64,000 nucleotides of DNA from Mycobacterium terramassiliense (lineage in GTDB: Bacteria > Actinomycetota > Actinomycetes > Mycobacteriales > Mycobacteriaceae). Below, piece by piece: positions 1 to 8,894 of the stretch; within the stretch, counting starts at the first letter, position 1; every line of letters begins with the position of its first letter. The stretch is from positions 292,524-356,523 of the forward strand of contig NZ_LT717699.1 of NCBI RefSeq assembly GCF_900157385.1, given 5' to 3'. The translations under genes and the position numbers were made by a program. A model generated the notes under the pieces. That model was given only the letters and a program-made list of their open reading frames with translations. It had not been told where the DNA came from and did not search any database.

Positions 1-1122
1 CCGGCGATCGCGCTGTGCCAACGGTTCGGCGAGGCGGGCGACGAGCCCACGTTGTTCACGGGCCCGGAGTGGGTCGGCGCGGCGCGCGCCGCCGGCATCG
101 ACGCCGTCGAGCTGGACGGGCTGACGGCCACCGACGAGGACGTCGACGCCGGCGCCCGGATCCACCGGCGCGCGGCGCGCATGGCGGTGCTCAACGTCCC
201 GGCGCTGCGCGACCTGGCGCCCGACCTGGTGGTCTGCGACGTCATCACCGCGGGCGGCGGAATGGCCGCCGAGTTGTTGGGCATCCCGTGGATCGAGCTC
301 AATCCCCATCCGCTGTACCTGCCGTCGAAGGGGTTGCCGCCGATCGGCAGCGGGCTGGCGCCCGGCACCGGCTTCCGCGGCCGGCTGCGCGACGCCGCGA
401 TGCGCGCGCTGACGGCGCGGTCCTGGCGCGCCGGCATCAAGCAGCGCGCCGCCGCCCGGCTCGAGATCGGGCTGCCCGCCGTCGATCCGGGGCCGCTGCG
501 ACGGCTGATCGCCACGCTGCCCGCCCTCGAGGTGCCGCGGCCGGACTGGCCGGAGGAGGCCGTCGTGGTGGGGCCCCTGCACTTCGAGCCGACCGATCGG
601 GTGCTGGACATCCCGCCCGGCCACGGGCCGGTGGTGGTGGTCGCGCCGTCCACCGCGCTGACCGGGACCGCCGGGCTGGCCGAGGTCGCCCTGGACTGCC
701 TGACGCCGGGGGACACGCTGCCGGCCGGGTCACGCCTGGTCGTGTCGCGCCTGCGCGGCGCGGACCTGACGGTGCCGCCCTGGGCGGTGGTCGGGCTGGG
801 GCGCCAGTCGGAGCTGTTGACGCACGCCGACGTGGTGATCTGCGGCGGCGGGCACGGCATGGTGGCCAAGGCGCTGCTGTCCGGGGTGCCGCTGGTGGTC
901 GTTCCCGGCGGCGGGGACCAGTGGGAGATGGCCAATCGGGTGGTGCGCCAGGGCAGTGGGCGGCTGATCCGGCCGCTGACCGCCGACGCGCTGGTGGCCG
1001 CGGTGGGCGACGTGCTGTCAGCGCCCGGCTATCGGCGGGCCGCGCAGCGAGCGGCCGCCGGCATCGCCGAGGTCGCCGACCCGGTGCGGGTGTGCCACCA
1101 AGCGCTGGCGCTTGCCGGCTGA
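1..1122 (+). CDS. Glycosyltransferase-like protein (Rv2739c type), 5' end outside window
   Basis: The reading frame is open from base 1, so the start lies upstream; about 373 residues are visible. The C-terminal third has the GT-B (family 1, UGT/MGT-like) signature: a CGGGHGMVAKAL segment, then GVPLVVVPGGGDQWEMANRV, which in this family holds the nucleotide-sugar pocket. The N-terminal half is the acceptor-binding Rossmann domain with short hydrophobic strands. Acceptor and sugar cannot be told from sequence. Its M. tuberculosis counterpart is annotated only as an alanine-rich transferase, and it sits upstream of the DUF3046 gene and recA as here. The family call is firm, the substrate unknown. 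Confidence 0.8.
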   Translation, partial: PAIALCQRFGEAGDEPTLFTGPEWVGAARAAGIDAVELDGLTATDEDVDAGARIHRRAARMAVLNVPALRDLAPDLVVCDVITAGGGMAAELLGIPWIELNPHPLYLPSKGLPPIGSGLAPGTGFRGRLRDAAMRALTARSWRAGIKQRAAARLEIGLPAVDPGPLRRLIATLPALEVPRPDWPEEAVVVGPLHFEPTDRVLDIPPGHGPVVVVAPSTALTGTAGLAEVALDCLTPGDTLPAGSRLVVSRLRGADLTVPPWAVVGLGRQSELLTHADVVICGGGHGMVAKALLSGVPLVVVPGGGDQWEMANRVVRQGSGRLIRPLTADALVAAVGDVLSAPGYRRAAQRAAAGIAEVADPVRVCHQALALAG

Positions 1123-1145
1123 GCCGGCTGGGTATGTTGGCTGAC

Positions 1146-1340
1146 GTGCGGCTGACGGAGTTCAACGAACGGGTCGTCTTGCGCTTTGGCGCCACCTATG
1201 GCCCGTCGGTGCTGGAAGATCACGTGCTGACCAGCTTCGACGGTCGCACCGCCGCGCAGGCGATCGACGACGGCGTCGAGCCCCGCGACGTCTGGCGCGC
1301 GCTGTGCCTCGACTTCGACGTGCCGCGCGACCAGTGGTGA
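1146..1340 (+). CDS. DUF3046 family small protein (Rv2738c type)
   Basis: A 64-residue protein starting V-R-L-T-E-F-N-E-R and ending D-V-P-R-D-Q-W, which matches the small actinobacterial DUF3046 family: an RLTEF start, a central DHV..S..GRTAAQA stretch and a VWRALC segment. It lies 23 bases after the glycosyltransferase stop. GTG at 1146 is chosen because the family begins at RLTEF; an in-frame ATG at 1134 would add four residues and is nearly as likely. Function is unknown. The gene is conserved next to recA in actinobacteria, but no role in repair is shown. Confidence 0.75.
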   Translation: MRLTEFNERVVLRFGATYGPSVLEDHVLTSFDGRTAAQAIDDGVEPRDVWRALCLDFDVPRDQW

Positions 1341-1347
1341 GCCCGCC

Positions 1348-2025
1348 TCAACGCCGGTGGGACCGCCGGTCCCGCCGGAACACGCAGTCGCCGCACACGG
1401 ACCGCCCAGGCACGCGGTAGAACAGGCAGCAGCTGTGCCGCCGGAACGCGAGATGCGGGCCGGTGACCACGCCGGAGCCGGCCAGCACGCCGCTGTCCAG
1501 CAATGACTCCGTCATCGCGACGATCGCGGGCCTCAGGTCCGGGCGCGCGACGAGCAGTGCCCGGGCCGCGCCGACGAGCGCCGATGCGATGTTGCCGGCC
1601 AGCAGGGCGGGCGCCAGCTTGACCCGCAGCCCCGCGGCGAAGGGGTTCATGTGCTGTTTGACCACGACGCGGTACAGCAACTTCGCCGACGGCGGGTCGG
1701 CCGCCCGCCCGAGGGGTTCGGGCATCCGCAGCTGCGCCCCGTCGTCGGCGCGCTGCAGGTCGTTGAGGTCCGGAACGACGCCGTGGCCCAGTGCGCACGC
1801 GAGCACCGGCGACCACAACCGGGTGGCGTGGCCGAGGTGCACCAGCGAGGCGCCGATCCGCAGGTCCGACGTGTGATACCGCCGGGCGGTGGTGTCGATC
1901 AAATCGGTGAAGCCGTCGGTGTAGGCCTGCTTGACCGGATGCCAACCCGCCGGTTCGCCACCTACCGTGAGCGCGAAAAAGCCTTTGTAGGAAGATATTT
2001 CGGCAAGCTCAGCCGAGATGTCCAT
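1348..2025 (-). CDS. FhuF-like [2Fe-2S] protein under B12 riboswitch control
   Basis: A 225-residue protein ending in the signature of FhuF-type ferric-siderophore reductases: a C-C pair in HSCCLFYRVPG followed by C-G-D-C nine residues on, the Cys-Cys-x10-Cys-x2-Cys pattern that binds a [2Fe-2S] cluster. The rest is a variable alpha-helical domain typical of the family. The ATG at 2025 follows an AGAGAGG ribosome-binding site; the open frame upstream is non-coding leader. The leader is a cobalamin riboswitch, which points to corrinoid metabolism (for example reduction of cob(III)alamin, or a B12-replaceable function) rather than siderophore iron alone. That link is inference. It is divergent from recA. 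Confidence 0.72.
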   Translation of the reverse strand: MDISAELAEISSYKGFFALTVGGEPAGWHPVKQAYTDGFTDLIDTTARRYHTSDLRIGASLVHLGHATRLWSPVLACALGHGVVPDLNDLQRADDGAQLRMPEPLGRAADPPSAKLLYRVVVKQHMNPFAAGLRVKLAPALLAGNIASALVGAARALLVARPDLRPAIVAMTESLLDSGVLAGSGVVTGPHLAFRRHSCCLFYRVPGRSVCGDCVFRRDRRSHRR

Positions 2026-2041
2026 GCGCAACCAACCCTCT

Positions 2042-2060
2042 CTGGGGAAATCCGCCCCAG
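2042..2060 (-). promoter_or_regulatory. Hairpin between riboswitch and start codon (possible expression platform)
   Basis: On the minus strand CTGGGG and CCCCAG form a perfect 6-bp stem around a 7-base loop. It begins 13 bases beyond the riboswitch P1 stem and ends just before the AGAGAGG ribosome-binding site of the FhuF-like gene. It has no U-tract, so translational control is more likely than intrinsic termination, but the switching partner is not evident. Confidence 0.4.
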
Positions 2061-2073
2061 TTCTCGTGAGGAA

Positions 2074-2197
2074 GCGCTGACGGTGAGTATCTGGCTCTCG
2101 GGTCGGGGCATGCCCTTCCCGGTCACAGTGGCGGGACCGCACCGGATTCGCACCGGTTTCCTCAGGCTCTCGGATTTCCTGAAGCCCCGTCAGCGCC
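2074..2197 (-). promoter_or_regulatory. Cobalamin (B12) riboswitch
   Basis: Read on the minus strand this region has the conserved cobalamin-riboswitch core in order: a closing P1 stem (GGCGCTGACGG at the 5' end pairs perfectly with CCGTCAGCGC at the 3' end), GGCTTCAGG/CCTGAGG arms, the GGAAACCGGTGCGAATCCGG segment, the invariant GGTCCCGCCACTGTGAC, a short GGGAAGGGC arm, and a B12-box-like AGCCAGATACTC just before P1 closes. At about 124 nt it is a compact form without the large peripheral arms. It precedes the FhuF-like gene by 48 bases, so B12 should lower that gene's expression. The order of motifs and the perfect P1 make the call strong. Confidence 0.88.
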
Positions 2198-2249
2198 TTT
2201 CGGTAGCAAATATTGCCACACGCCACCCGCACGGCGTGTCACGCTTGAG

Positions 2250-2265
2250 TCGAACAGGTGTTCGG
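2250..2265 (+). promoter_or_regulatory. LexA (SOS) box of recA
   Basis: TCGAACAGGTGTTCGG matches the mycobacterial LexA operator TCGAAC-N4-GTTCGA in all but the last base. It lies 110 bases before the recA start and marks the SOS-controlled recA promoter known from M. tuberculosis. Confidence 0.88.
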
Positions 2266-2294
2266 CTACTGTGGTGAGCGTTCGAAGATCCGAC

Positions 2295-2317
2295 TTGTCG
2301 GTGGCCTTCTCTAGTGT
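2295..2317 (+). promoter_or_regulatory. RecA-NDp type promoter of recA (PafBC-dependent class)
   Basis: TTGTCGGTG, an 8-base spacer and TAGTGT reproduce the mycobacterial RecA-NDp consensus TTGTCRGTG-N8-TANNNT, which drives LexA-independent DNA-damage induction through PafBC. It lies downstream of the LexA box and 59 bases before the recA start, the same two-promoter layout as in M. tuberculosis. Confidence 0.85.
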
Positions 2318-2375
2318 CACGGCCAACCGACCGATACCGGTCAGAAGAACACACCGACGATAGGAAGAGGCAAAC

Positions 2376-3428
2376 ATGGCGCAAGCCCCCGACCGCGAGA
2401 AGGCTCTCGAACTGGCGATGGCCCAGATCGAAAAGAGCTACGGCAAAGGCTCGGTGATGCGTCTCGGCGACGAGATGCGCCAGCCGATCTCGGTCATCCC
2501 GACCGGATCCATCGCACTGGACGTGGCCCTGGGCATCGGCGGCCTGCCCCGCGGCCGGGTCGTGGAGATCTACGGCCCGGAGTCCTCGGGTAAGACCACC
2601 GTCGCGCTGCACGCGGTGGCCAACGCCCAGGCCGCCGGCGGCGTCGCGGCGTTCATCGACGCCGAGCACGCCCTGGACCCGGACTACGCCAAGAAGCTTG
2701 GCGTCGACACGGATTCGCTGCTGGTCAGCCAGCCCGACACCGGTGAGCAGGCCCTCGAGATCGCCGACATGCTGATCCGCTCCGGCGCGCTGGACGTCCT
2801 GGTCATCGACTCGGTGGCGGCCCTGGTGCCGCGCGCCGAACTCGAAGGCGAGATGGGGGACAGCCACGTCGGCCTGCAGGCCCGGCTGATGAGCCAGGCG
2901 CTGCGCAAAATGACCGGCGCGCTCAACAACTCGGGAACCACGGCGATCTTCATCAACCAGCTCCGCGAGAAGATCGGCGTGATGTTCGGCAGCCCCGAAA
3001 CCACCACGGGTGGAAAGGCCCTGAAGTTCTACGCGTCGGTGCGCTTGGACGTGCGCCGGATCGAGACGCTCAAGGACGGCACCAACGCGGTCGGCAACCG
3101 CACCCGGGTCAAGGTCGTCAAGAACAAGGTGTCGCCGCCGTTCAAGCAGGCCGAGTTCGACATCCTCTACGGCAAGGGCATCAGCCGTGAGGGTTCGCTG
3201 ATCGACATGGGGGTGGATCAGGGCTTCATCCGCAAGTCCGGGTCGTGGTTCACCTACGAGGGCGAGCAGTTGGGCCAGGGCAAGGAGAACGTCCGCACCT
3301 TCCTGATGGAGAACGCCGACGTGGCCAACGAGATCGAGAAAAAGATCAAGGAAAAGCTCGGCATCGGCGCGGTGGTGACCGACGACCCCTCCGGTGACAG
3401 TGTCCTGCCCGCCCCCGTCGACTTCTGA
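2376..3428 (+). CDS. recA: Recombinase RecA, intein-free
   Basis: Full-length 350-residue RecA, the ATP-dependent strand-exchange protein that also triggers LexA self-cleavage. Walker A GPESSGKT is at residues 67-74; LVIDSVAAL (Walker B) and the DNA-binding loops follow, and the C-terminus is acidic. The frame runs unbroken through [12 protein letters not shown], the region that houses the intein in M. tuberculosis, so this allele has none. ATG 2376 follows an AGGAAGAGG ribosome-binding site. Two promoter elements lie upstream (LexA box and RecA-NDp). recX overlaps the last 35 bases, so the two are co-transcribed. Confidence 0.98.
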   Translation: MAQAPDREKALELAMAQIEKSYGKGSVMRLGDEMRQPISVIPTGSIALDVALGIGGLPRGRVVEIYGPESSGKTTVALHAVANAQAAGGVAAFIDAEHALDPDYAKKLGVDTDSLLVSQPDTGEQALEIADMLIRSGALDVLVIDSVAALVPRAELEGEMGDSHVGLQARLMSQALRKMTGALNNSGTTAIFINQLREKIGVMFGSPETTTGGKALKFYASVRLDVRRIETLKDGTNAVGNRTRVKVVKNKVSPPFKQAEFDILYGKGISREGSLIDMGVDQGFIRKSGSWFTYEGEQLGQGKENVRTFLMENADVANEIEKKIKEKLGIGAVVTDDPSGDSVLPAPVDF

Positions 3429-3912
3429 GCCCTCCCGCGACGAGCAGGCGCGGGCGTTGTGCCTGCGCCTGCTCACCGCGAGGTCGCGCACCCGGGCCGA
3501 GCTGCGCGGTCAGCTGGCCAAACGCGGATACCCCGACGACGTCTGCGACCGGGTGCTTGACCGGCTGGCGGCCGTCGGCCTGGTCGACGATGCCGGGTTC
3601 GCCGAACAGTGGGTCCAGTCCCGGCGGGCGAAAGCGGGTAAGAGCAAGCGCGCCCTGGCCGCCGAGTTGCACACCAAGGGCGTCGACAAGGACGTGATCA
3701 CCGCGGTGCTGGGCGGGATCGACGCCGGGGCCGAGCGCGACCGCGCCGAGCAGCTGGTCCGGGCCAAGCTGCGCCGCGAGACGCTGAGCGACGAAGCGAA
3801 AGTGAGCCGCCGGCTGGTGGCGATGCTGGCCCGGCGCGGCTACAGCCAAAACCTGGCGTGCGAGGTTGTCCTCAGCGAGCTGGCCGCCGAACGGGAGCGC
3901 CGCTGCGTCTAG
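3394..3912 (+). CDS. recX: Regulatory protein RecX
   Basis: A 172-residue RecX, which binds RecA filaments and inhibits recombinase and ATPase activity. Three tandem three-helix repeats are visible, beginning [20 protein letters not shown] and continuing through [11 protein letters not shown]. The start is GTG 3394, inside recA; the 35-base overlap is the usual mycobacterial arrangement and implies translational coupling, keeping inhibitor and recombinase in step during SOS induction. Confidence 0.93.
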   Translation: MTVSCPPPSTSEPSRDEQARALCLRLLTARSRTRAELRGQLAKRGYPDDVCDRVLDRLAAVGLVDDAGFAEQWVQSRRAKAGKSKRALAAELHTKGVDKDVITAVLGGIDAGAERDRAEQLVRAKLRRETLSDEAKVSRRLVAMLARRGYSQNLACEVVLSELAAERERRCV

Positions 3913-3964
3913 CCCTGTGACGTGCGGTTTCTCGCCCGCGGGATGCTCGCCGTACCATGGCCGG

Positions 3965-5488
3965 GTGACTTCCCCCGTGACTTCGACGGCGGCCCGAGAC
4001 GTTTCGGGGGCGCGCACCTACCAGGTGCGCACCTACGGCTGCCAGATGAACGTCCACGACTCCGAGCGGCTGGCGGGGCTGCTGGAGGCGGCCGGTTACC
4101 GGCGGGCCGCCGACGGTGCCGACGCCGACGTGGTGGTCTTCAACACCTGCGCCGTCCGGGAGAACGCCGACAACAAGCTCTACGGCAACCTCAGCCATCT
4201 GGCGCCGCGCAAGCGCGGCAACCCCGACATGCAGATCGCGGTCGGCGGCTGCCTGGCCCAGAAAGACCGGGACGCGCTGCTGAGCAAGGCGCCCTGGGTC
4301 GACGTCGTCTTCGGCACGCACAACATCGGATCGCTGCCGGCGCTGCTCGACCGGGCCCGGCACAACAACGTCGCGCAGGTGGAGATCGCCGAGGCGCTGC
4401 AGCAGTTCCCGTCGTCGCTGCCCAGCGCCCGCGAATCCGCCTACGCCGCCTGGGTTTCCATCTCGGTGGGATGCAACAACACCTGCACGTTCTGCATCGT
4501 CCCGGCGCTGCGCGGCACGGAGGTCGACCGCAGCCCGGCCGACATCCTGGCCGAGGTGCGGTCGCTGGTGGACGACGGCGTGCTCGAGGTCACCCTGCTG
4601 GGCCAGAACGTCAACGCCTACGGGGTGTCCTTCGCCGATCCGGCGCTGCCCCGCGATCGCGGCGCCTTCGCCGAGCTGCTGCGGGCCTGCGGGCGCATCG
4701 ACGGGCTGGAGCGCGTGCGGTTCACCTCGCCGCACCCGGCCGAGTTCACCGACGACGTCATCGAGGCGATGGCGCAGACGCCGAACGTCTGCCCGGCCCT
4801 GCACATGCCGCTGCAGTCGGGATCCGACCGGGTACTGCGGGCGATGCGGCGGTCGTACCGCGCCGAGCGGTACCTGGGGATCATCGAGCGGGTCCGGGCG
4901 GCCATGCCGCACGCGGCGATCACCACCGACCTGATCGTCGGATTCCCCGGGGAAACCGAAGAGGACTTCGCCGCCACGCTCGACGTCGTGCGGCAGGCCC
5001 GGTTCGCGGCGGCGTTCACCTTCCAGTATTCCAAGCGGCCCGGCACCCCCGCCGCGGAGTTCGGCGGGCAGCTGCCGAAACCCGTTGTGCAGGAACGCTA
5101 CGAGCGGCTCGTCGAGGTGCAGGAGCAGATCTCGCTGGAGGGCAACCGCGCGCTGGTCGGGCAGACCGTCGAATTGCTCGTCGCCGCCGGTGAGGGACGC
5201 AAGGACGCCCGCACCGCCCGCATGACCGGCCGGGCCCGCGACGGCCGGCTGGTGCACTTCGCCTCGCACGAAGGGGTGCGCCCGGGCGACGTCGTCACCA
5301 CCGTCGTCACCGGCGCCGCCCCGCACCACCTCGTCGCCGACGCCGGAATTCGCAGCCACCGCCGCACCCGGGCGGGTGATGCGCACGCCGCCGGGCGGCG
5401 CCCCCGCACGATCGGTCTCGGCATGCCCGCCGTCGGGCCGTCCACAGAGCCGCTGGAACCGCTACAACCGCTGGGGTGTCCCCGATGA
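3965..5488 (+). CDS. miaB: tRNA-2-methylthio-N6-dimethylallyladenosine synthase MiaB
   Basis: A 507-residue methylthiotransferase that adds the ms2 group to i6A37 of tRNAs, after MiaA (also in this window) has prenylated A37. The UPF0004 domain supplies the auxiliary [4Fe-4S] cluster through Cys26 (YGCQMN), Cys62 (NTCAVREN) and Cys96 (GGCLAQ). The radical-SAM CxxxCxxC is CNNTCTFC at residues 170-177, and a TRAM domain follows near the C-terminus. GTG 3965 is chosen because upstream codons are not MiaB-like; GTG 3977 is an alternative. The final ~50 residues are rich in Arg/Pro and look like a lineage-specific tail. The next gene overlaps its stop. Confidence 0.95.
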   Translation: MTSPVTSTAARDVSGARTYQVRTYGCQMNVHDSERLAGLLEAAGYRRAADGADADVVVFNTCAVRENADNKLYGNLSHLAPRKRGNPDMQIAVGGCLAQKDRDALLSKAPWVDVVFGTHNIGSLPALLDRARHNNVAQVEIAEALQQFPSSLPSARESAYAAWVSISVGCNNTCTFCIVPALRGTEVDRSPADILAEVRSLVDDGVLEVTLLGQNVNAYGVSFADPALPRDRGAFAELLRACGRIDGLERVRFTSPHPAEFTDDVIEAMAQTPNVCPALHMPLQSGSDRVLRAMRRSYRAERYLGIIERVRAAMPHAAITTDLIVGFPGETEEDFAATLDVVRQARFAAAFTFQYSKRPGTPAAEFGGQLPKPVVQERYERLVEVQEQISLEGNRALVGQTVELLVAAGEGRKDARTARMTGRARDGRLVHFASHEGVRPGDVVTTVVTGAAPHHLVADAGIRSHRRTRAGDAHAAGRRPRTIGLGMPAVGPSTEPLEPLQPLGCPR

Positions 5489-6081
5489 AGAAAGAACACG
5501 CCGACATCGACGCGCTGCGAACCGAAATCGACGCCGCCGAGCGCCGGGTGGCGCGCGAGATCGACCCCGGCCCAAGGGCTTTGGTGGTCGCCATCCTGGT
5601 GTTCGTGCTGCTGGGTTCGTTCGCCCTGCCGCACACCGGCGACGTGCGGGGGTGGGACGTGCTGTTCTCCAGCCACGGCGCCGGCACCGCCGCGGTGGCC
5701 CTGCCGTCGCGGGTGTTCGCCTGGCTGGCGCTGGTGTTCGGTGTGGGCTGCTCGATGCTGGCGTTGATGACGCGGCGCTGGGCGCTGGCCTGGGTCGCGC
5801 TCGCCGGTTCGGCGATCGCGTCCGGCGCCGGGCTGCTGGCGGTGTGGTCACGCCAAACCGTGGCCGTCGGGCACCCCGGACCCGGCGTGGGGCTGATCGT
5901 CGCGTGGATCACCGTGCTGCTGTTGTCGTTTCACTGGGCCCGCGTGGTGTGGGCGCGCACCGCCGTGCATCTGGCGGCCGAGGAGCAGCGGCGGCGGATC
6001 GCCGCGCAGCAGCAGTCGATGACCCTGCTGGACAGCCTGGGTGATCGGGAGGATCCGACGGCGCCGCCGCCCGAGGCCTAG
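5485..6081 (+). CDS. Conserved membrane protein (Rv2732c type)
   Basis: A 198-residue protein with a charged N-terminal helix ([16 protein letters not shown]), then four hydrophobic segments: around [52 protein letters not shown] and [17 protein letters not shown]. The C-terminal tail is charged. ATG 5485 forms an ATGA overlap with the miaB stop, indicating coupling; GTG 5476 is a possible earlier start. No catalytic motif is visible and the function is unknown. It ends four bases inside the convergent DUF349 gene. Confidence 0.72.
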   Translation: MKKEHADIDALRTEIDAAERRVAREIDPGPRALVVAILVFVLLGSFALPHTGDVRGWDVLFSSHGAGTAAVALPSRVFAWLALVFGVGCSMLALMTRRWALAWVALAGSAIASGAGLLAVWSRQTVAVGHPGPGVGLIVAWITVLLLSFHWARVVWARTAVHLAAEEQRRRIAAQQQSMTLLDSLGDREDPTAPPPEA

Positions 6082-7403
6082 GACCTGCGCGTCAGCGCCT
6101 CGGCGGCCGCGTCGGCCCATTGCCGCCACTGCTCGGCGTTGGCCCTGGCCTCTTCGGCCTCCTTGGTCCGCCCGGCCGCGGCGGCCTTTTGCGCCTGCTG
6201 CTCGTACTGCTCGGCGCGCGTCCGGAACTGCTCGGCCCGGGCCTGCGCCTGCGGGTCCGACCAGTCCGCTTCGCCGGCGTCGCGCACCCGTTTCTCGACC
6301 GCACGCAGGCGCCGCTCCAGCTCGGCGGACCGCTCCCGCGGCACCTTTCCGATCGCGTCCCACTTGTCGGCGATGGAGCGCAGCGCCGCCCGCGCCGCGT
6401 CCAGGTTGCCGGTGTCGAGCTTTTCCGCCTCGGCCAGCAGCGCCTCTTTGGCGGTGGCGTTGGCCTGGAACTCGGCGTCCTTCTCCGCCGCGGCGGCGTT
6501 GCGGGCCGTGAAGAAGGCGTCCTGCGCGGCCTTGAAGCGGCGCCACAGCGCGTCATCGAGTTCCCGGGTCGCCCGCCCGGCGGCCTTCCACTCGGTCAGC
6601 AGCTTGCGGAATTCCGCGCTGGTGGCGGTCCAGTCGGTCGAGTCGGACAATTCCTCGGCGCGCTCGCAGAGCCGTTCCTTCGACTGCTTGACCCCCGTGC
6701 GTTCCCGGTCCAGATCGGCGAAATGTGATCCCCGCCGCCGGTTGAAGGCGTCCCTCGCGGCCGAATAGCGCTTCCACAACGCGTCGTCGACCTTGCGGTC
6801 CAGGCCGGTGATCGTCTTCCACTCGTCGAGGATCGCCCGCAGCCGGTCGCCGGCGGCCTTCCACTGCGTCGAGTTGGCGCCCAAATCCTCGGCCTCGGCC
6901 GCCAGGGCCTCCTTGCGGGCGGTCTGGGCGGCCCGGTGCTCCTCGCGTTTGGAGCGGCCCTCGGCGATGGCCGCCTCGGCGTGTTCGAGCAGGCCGGCCA
7001 ACCGGGCGGAGAGCGCGTCGACGTCGCCCAGCACGGTCGCGGTCGGCAAGGTTTCGGCCAGCGCGGAGGCGTTGGCCCGGATCTTGCGCGCGTCCCCGGT
7101 GCCGGAGGCCAGCCGTTCCTCCATGAGGGTGATCTCGGTGCTCAGGTCGTCGAATCGGCGGCCGAAATGGGCGAAGGCGGCCTCGCGGTCGCCGGCCTGC
7201 CACGAGCCGACGATGCGCTCGCCGGCCGAGCTGATCAGCCAGACCGTGCCGTCGTCATCGACGCGTCCGAACCGGTGCGGGTCGCTGGTCGGGTGCGTGG
7301 CCAGCGGGTGGGCGGCGGGTCGTGGTCCCGGGCTCACCGGGCGCGGTCCCGGTCGCGGCACCGGCCTGGGAGAAGCGGTGCTGCCTGGCTCGTTGGCCGT
7401 CAT
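6078..7403 (-). CDS. DUF349 repeat protein (Rv2731 type)
   Basis: A 441-residue, highly helical, charged protein built of repeated ~75-residue DUF349 units, each with a W-K..GD.L...W..I.G/D...D.ALW.R...A.D.F..R core; at least four such units run from about residue 150 to 410. A Pro-rich N-terminal leader (residues 10-35) precedes a domain containing the [12 protein letters not shown] segment. Family members are predicted coiled-coil or scaffold proteins of unknown biochemical role. It converges with the membrane protein gene, overlapping by four bases. Confidence 0.8.
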   Translation of the reverse strand: MTANEPGSTASPRPVPRPGPRPVSPGPRPAAHPLATHPTSDPHRFGRVDDDGTVWLISSAGERIVGSWQAGDREAAFAHFGRRFDDLSTEITLMEERLASGTGDARKIRANASALAETLPTATVLGDVDALSARLAGLLEHAEAAIAEGRSKREEHRAAQTARKEALAAEAEDLGANSTQWKAAGDRLRAILDEWKTITGLDRKVDDALWKRYSAARDAFNRRRGSHFADLDRERTGVKQSKERLCERAEELSDSTDWTATSAEFRKLLTEWKAAGRATRELDDALWRRFKAAQDAFFTARNAAAAEKDAEFQANATAKEALLAEAEKLDTGNLDAARAALRSIADKWDAIGKVPRERSAELERRLRAVEKRVRDAGEADWSDPQAQARAEQFRTRAEQYEQQAQKAAAAGRTKEAEEARANAEQWRQWADAAAEALTRRS

Positions 7404-7896
7404 CCCCTCGTCACCACCTTCCCAACCTCTCGCGCGGTGATGTCCCGCGCGCCTGCCGCGCGTGGCGGCTCCGTTCGCTTCCTCGACTGACTCCCACAGT
7501 ATTCAAGCAGGTTGGTGGGCGTCGCGCCCCTACCTCTCGGCGGCGCCGGACGCGCCCGGTCAGGCCGGCTTCGCACCGGGAACAGACCGGCCGCGGCGGA
7601 TAACAGTTGCATTCCACCGCCGCTTCGGCCATAGGGCCCCGCCGCGCCGCCCGGTAGCGTGGCGGGAGCGAGTGGAGTTTCTGGTGGGATGAGCGAGGTG
7701 CGATGGACGCCGCGGGTAGCCGTCGTTGCGCTGTACAACGGTTTGCTGCGGGCGCAATATTGATGGGCCGTCGGGGCCGCTGAGGGCCTGAGCCCGGCGC
7801 CGTCGCACTACAGTGGTCGCTGAATTCTGATCGAACAGCGCGTGTACACGTAGCGTCGCAGGGGATGCTGCTCGGCAGGCCGGTGAGGGGGTTCGC
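7404..7896. other. Intergenic region without a recognisable gene
   Basis: About 490 bases between the divergent DUF349 and DMT-type genes. Short open frames exist on both strands, but none has a plausible start signal, domain or mycobacterial codon pattern. M. tuberculosis carries a small hypothetical gene (Rv2730) at this position; I see no convincing equivalent. Presumably the two divergent promoters lie here. Confidence 0.5.
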
Positions 7897-8865
7897 ATGA
7901 CGAAAGTGGATGTCGCGGCGCTGATTGCGTTGTGCGCGGCGCTGGCTTCCGCCGTCGGCGACGTGATCCGGCAGCGCTCGGCGCAGGAGATCACCGACGA
8001 GGATGTCGGCCACCTCGAGCTGTTCCGGATGTCGTTGCGCGACAAGCGGTGGTGGCTGGGCGGGCTCGCGGCGATCGTCAATTACAGCCTGCAGGCCGCC
8101 GCGCTGGCGTGGGGGTCGGTGGTGCTGGTGACGGCGCTGCAGGTGACGGCGCTGCTGTTCGCGCTGCCCATCTATGCGCGGCTGACCAACTACCGGGTGA
8201 CCCGCTGGGAGTGGGTGTGGGCGGTGGTGCTGGCCGCCGCGCTGGCGGTGGTGATCATCGTCGGCGACCCGCAATCCGGTCACGAACGGGCCTCGCTGTC
8301 GACGTGGATGATCGTGGCCGCGGTGATGGGCCCCACGTTGGTGCTGTGTGTGCTGGGGGCCCGGATCTGGAAGGGCCGTCCCGTCGCGGCGATACTGCTG
8401 GCGGTGGTGGCGGGTTCCTCGCTGGCGCTGTTCGCGGTGCTGACGAAGGGCGTCGTCGAGGTCGCCGAACGGGGGCCCGGCGCCGTGCTGCGCATGCCGG
8501 AGTTCGTTCCGTGGCTGCTGATTGCCCTGTGCGGCATGGTGTTCCAGCAGTCCGCCTTCCGCGCCGGGGCCCTCACCGCGTCCCTGCCGACCATGACCGT
8601 GGCCAAGCCGGTGGTGGCGGGCGTCCTCGGGGTGACCGTGCTCGGCGAGACGCTTCGGGCCACCGGACCCGCGGCGCTTGCATTGGTCTCGGCGGTGGCG
8701 TTGGTCATCATCGCGACGGTGGCGTTGGCCCGCGGCGAGGCCGCCTCGATGGCGGCCGGGACCGGGCGAGACCTCAAAGACGACCCGCTGCCCAGCGACC
8801 CACCCCCCCAGGAGTCCATTCCGGTTTCGCCGGCGGCTCCGGACCCGACCAAGACGATTACCTAG
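7897..8865 (+). CDS. DMT-superfamily (EamA/NIPA-like) integral membrane protein (Rv2729c type)
   Basis: A 322-residue membrane protein with nine or ten hydrophobic segments in a 4-5 TM repeat pattern, the drug/metabolite transporter fold. The N-terminal half contains an [21 protein letters not shown] helix; the second half has the mirrored [23 protein letters not shown] helix. The tail is Pro-rich and hydrophilic (PPPQESIP). Substrate is unknown; NIPA-like relatives carry Mg2+. ATG 7897 follows a GTGAGGGGG ribosome-binding site. It leads a run through the LigB-like gene and miaA. Confidence 0.78.
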   Translation: MTKVDVAALIALCAALASAVGDVIRQRSAQEITDEDVGHLELFRMSLRDKRWWLGGLAAIVNYSLQAAALAWGSVVLVTALQVTALLFALPIYARLTNYRVTRWEWVWAVVLAAALAVVIIVGDPQSGHERASLSTWMIVAAVMGPTLVLCVLGARIWKGRPVAAILLAVVAGSSLALFAVLTKGVVEVAERGPGAVLRMPEFVPWLLIALCGMVFQQSAFRAGALTASLPTMTVAKPVVAGVLGVTVLGETLRATGPAALALVSAVALVIIATVALARGEAASMAAGTGRDLKDDPLPSDPPPQESIPVSPAAPDPTKTIT

Positions 8866-8894
8866 TCCGGTCCCGGTCCCGTTAGTTTTGTGGC

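Noticed and set aside
15..1340. Long Arg/Ala-rich open frame overlapping the glycosyltransferase
   Set aside because: Its first ~370 codons are an off-frame shadow in GC-rich coding sequence; only the last ~65 codons (DUF3046) are real.
2100..2200. tRNA-like T-loop (GGATTCGCACCGG)
   Set aside because: The motif belongs to the cobalamin riboswitch core; no acceptor stem or anticodon arm is present.
2042..2277. Plus-strand open frame across the riboswitch region
   Set aside because: It reads through the cobalamin riboswitch and recA control region with no domain similarity.
7462..7692. Small open frame in the 7.4-7.9 kb gap
   Set aside because: No ribosome-binding site, no family likeness and atypical composition.
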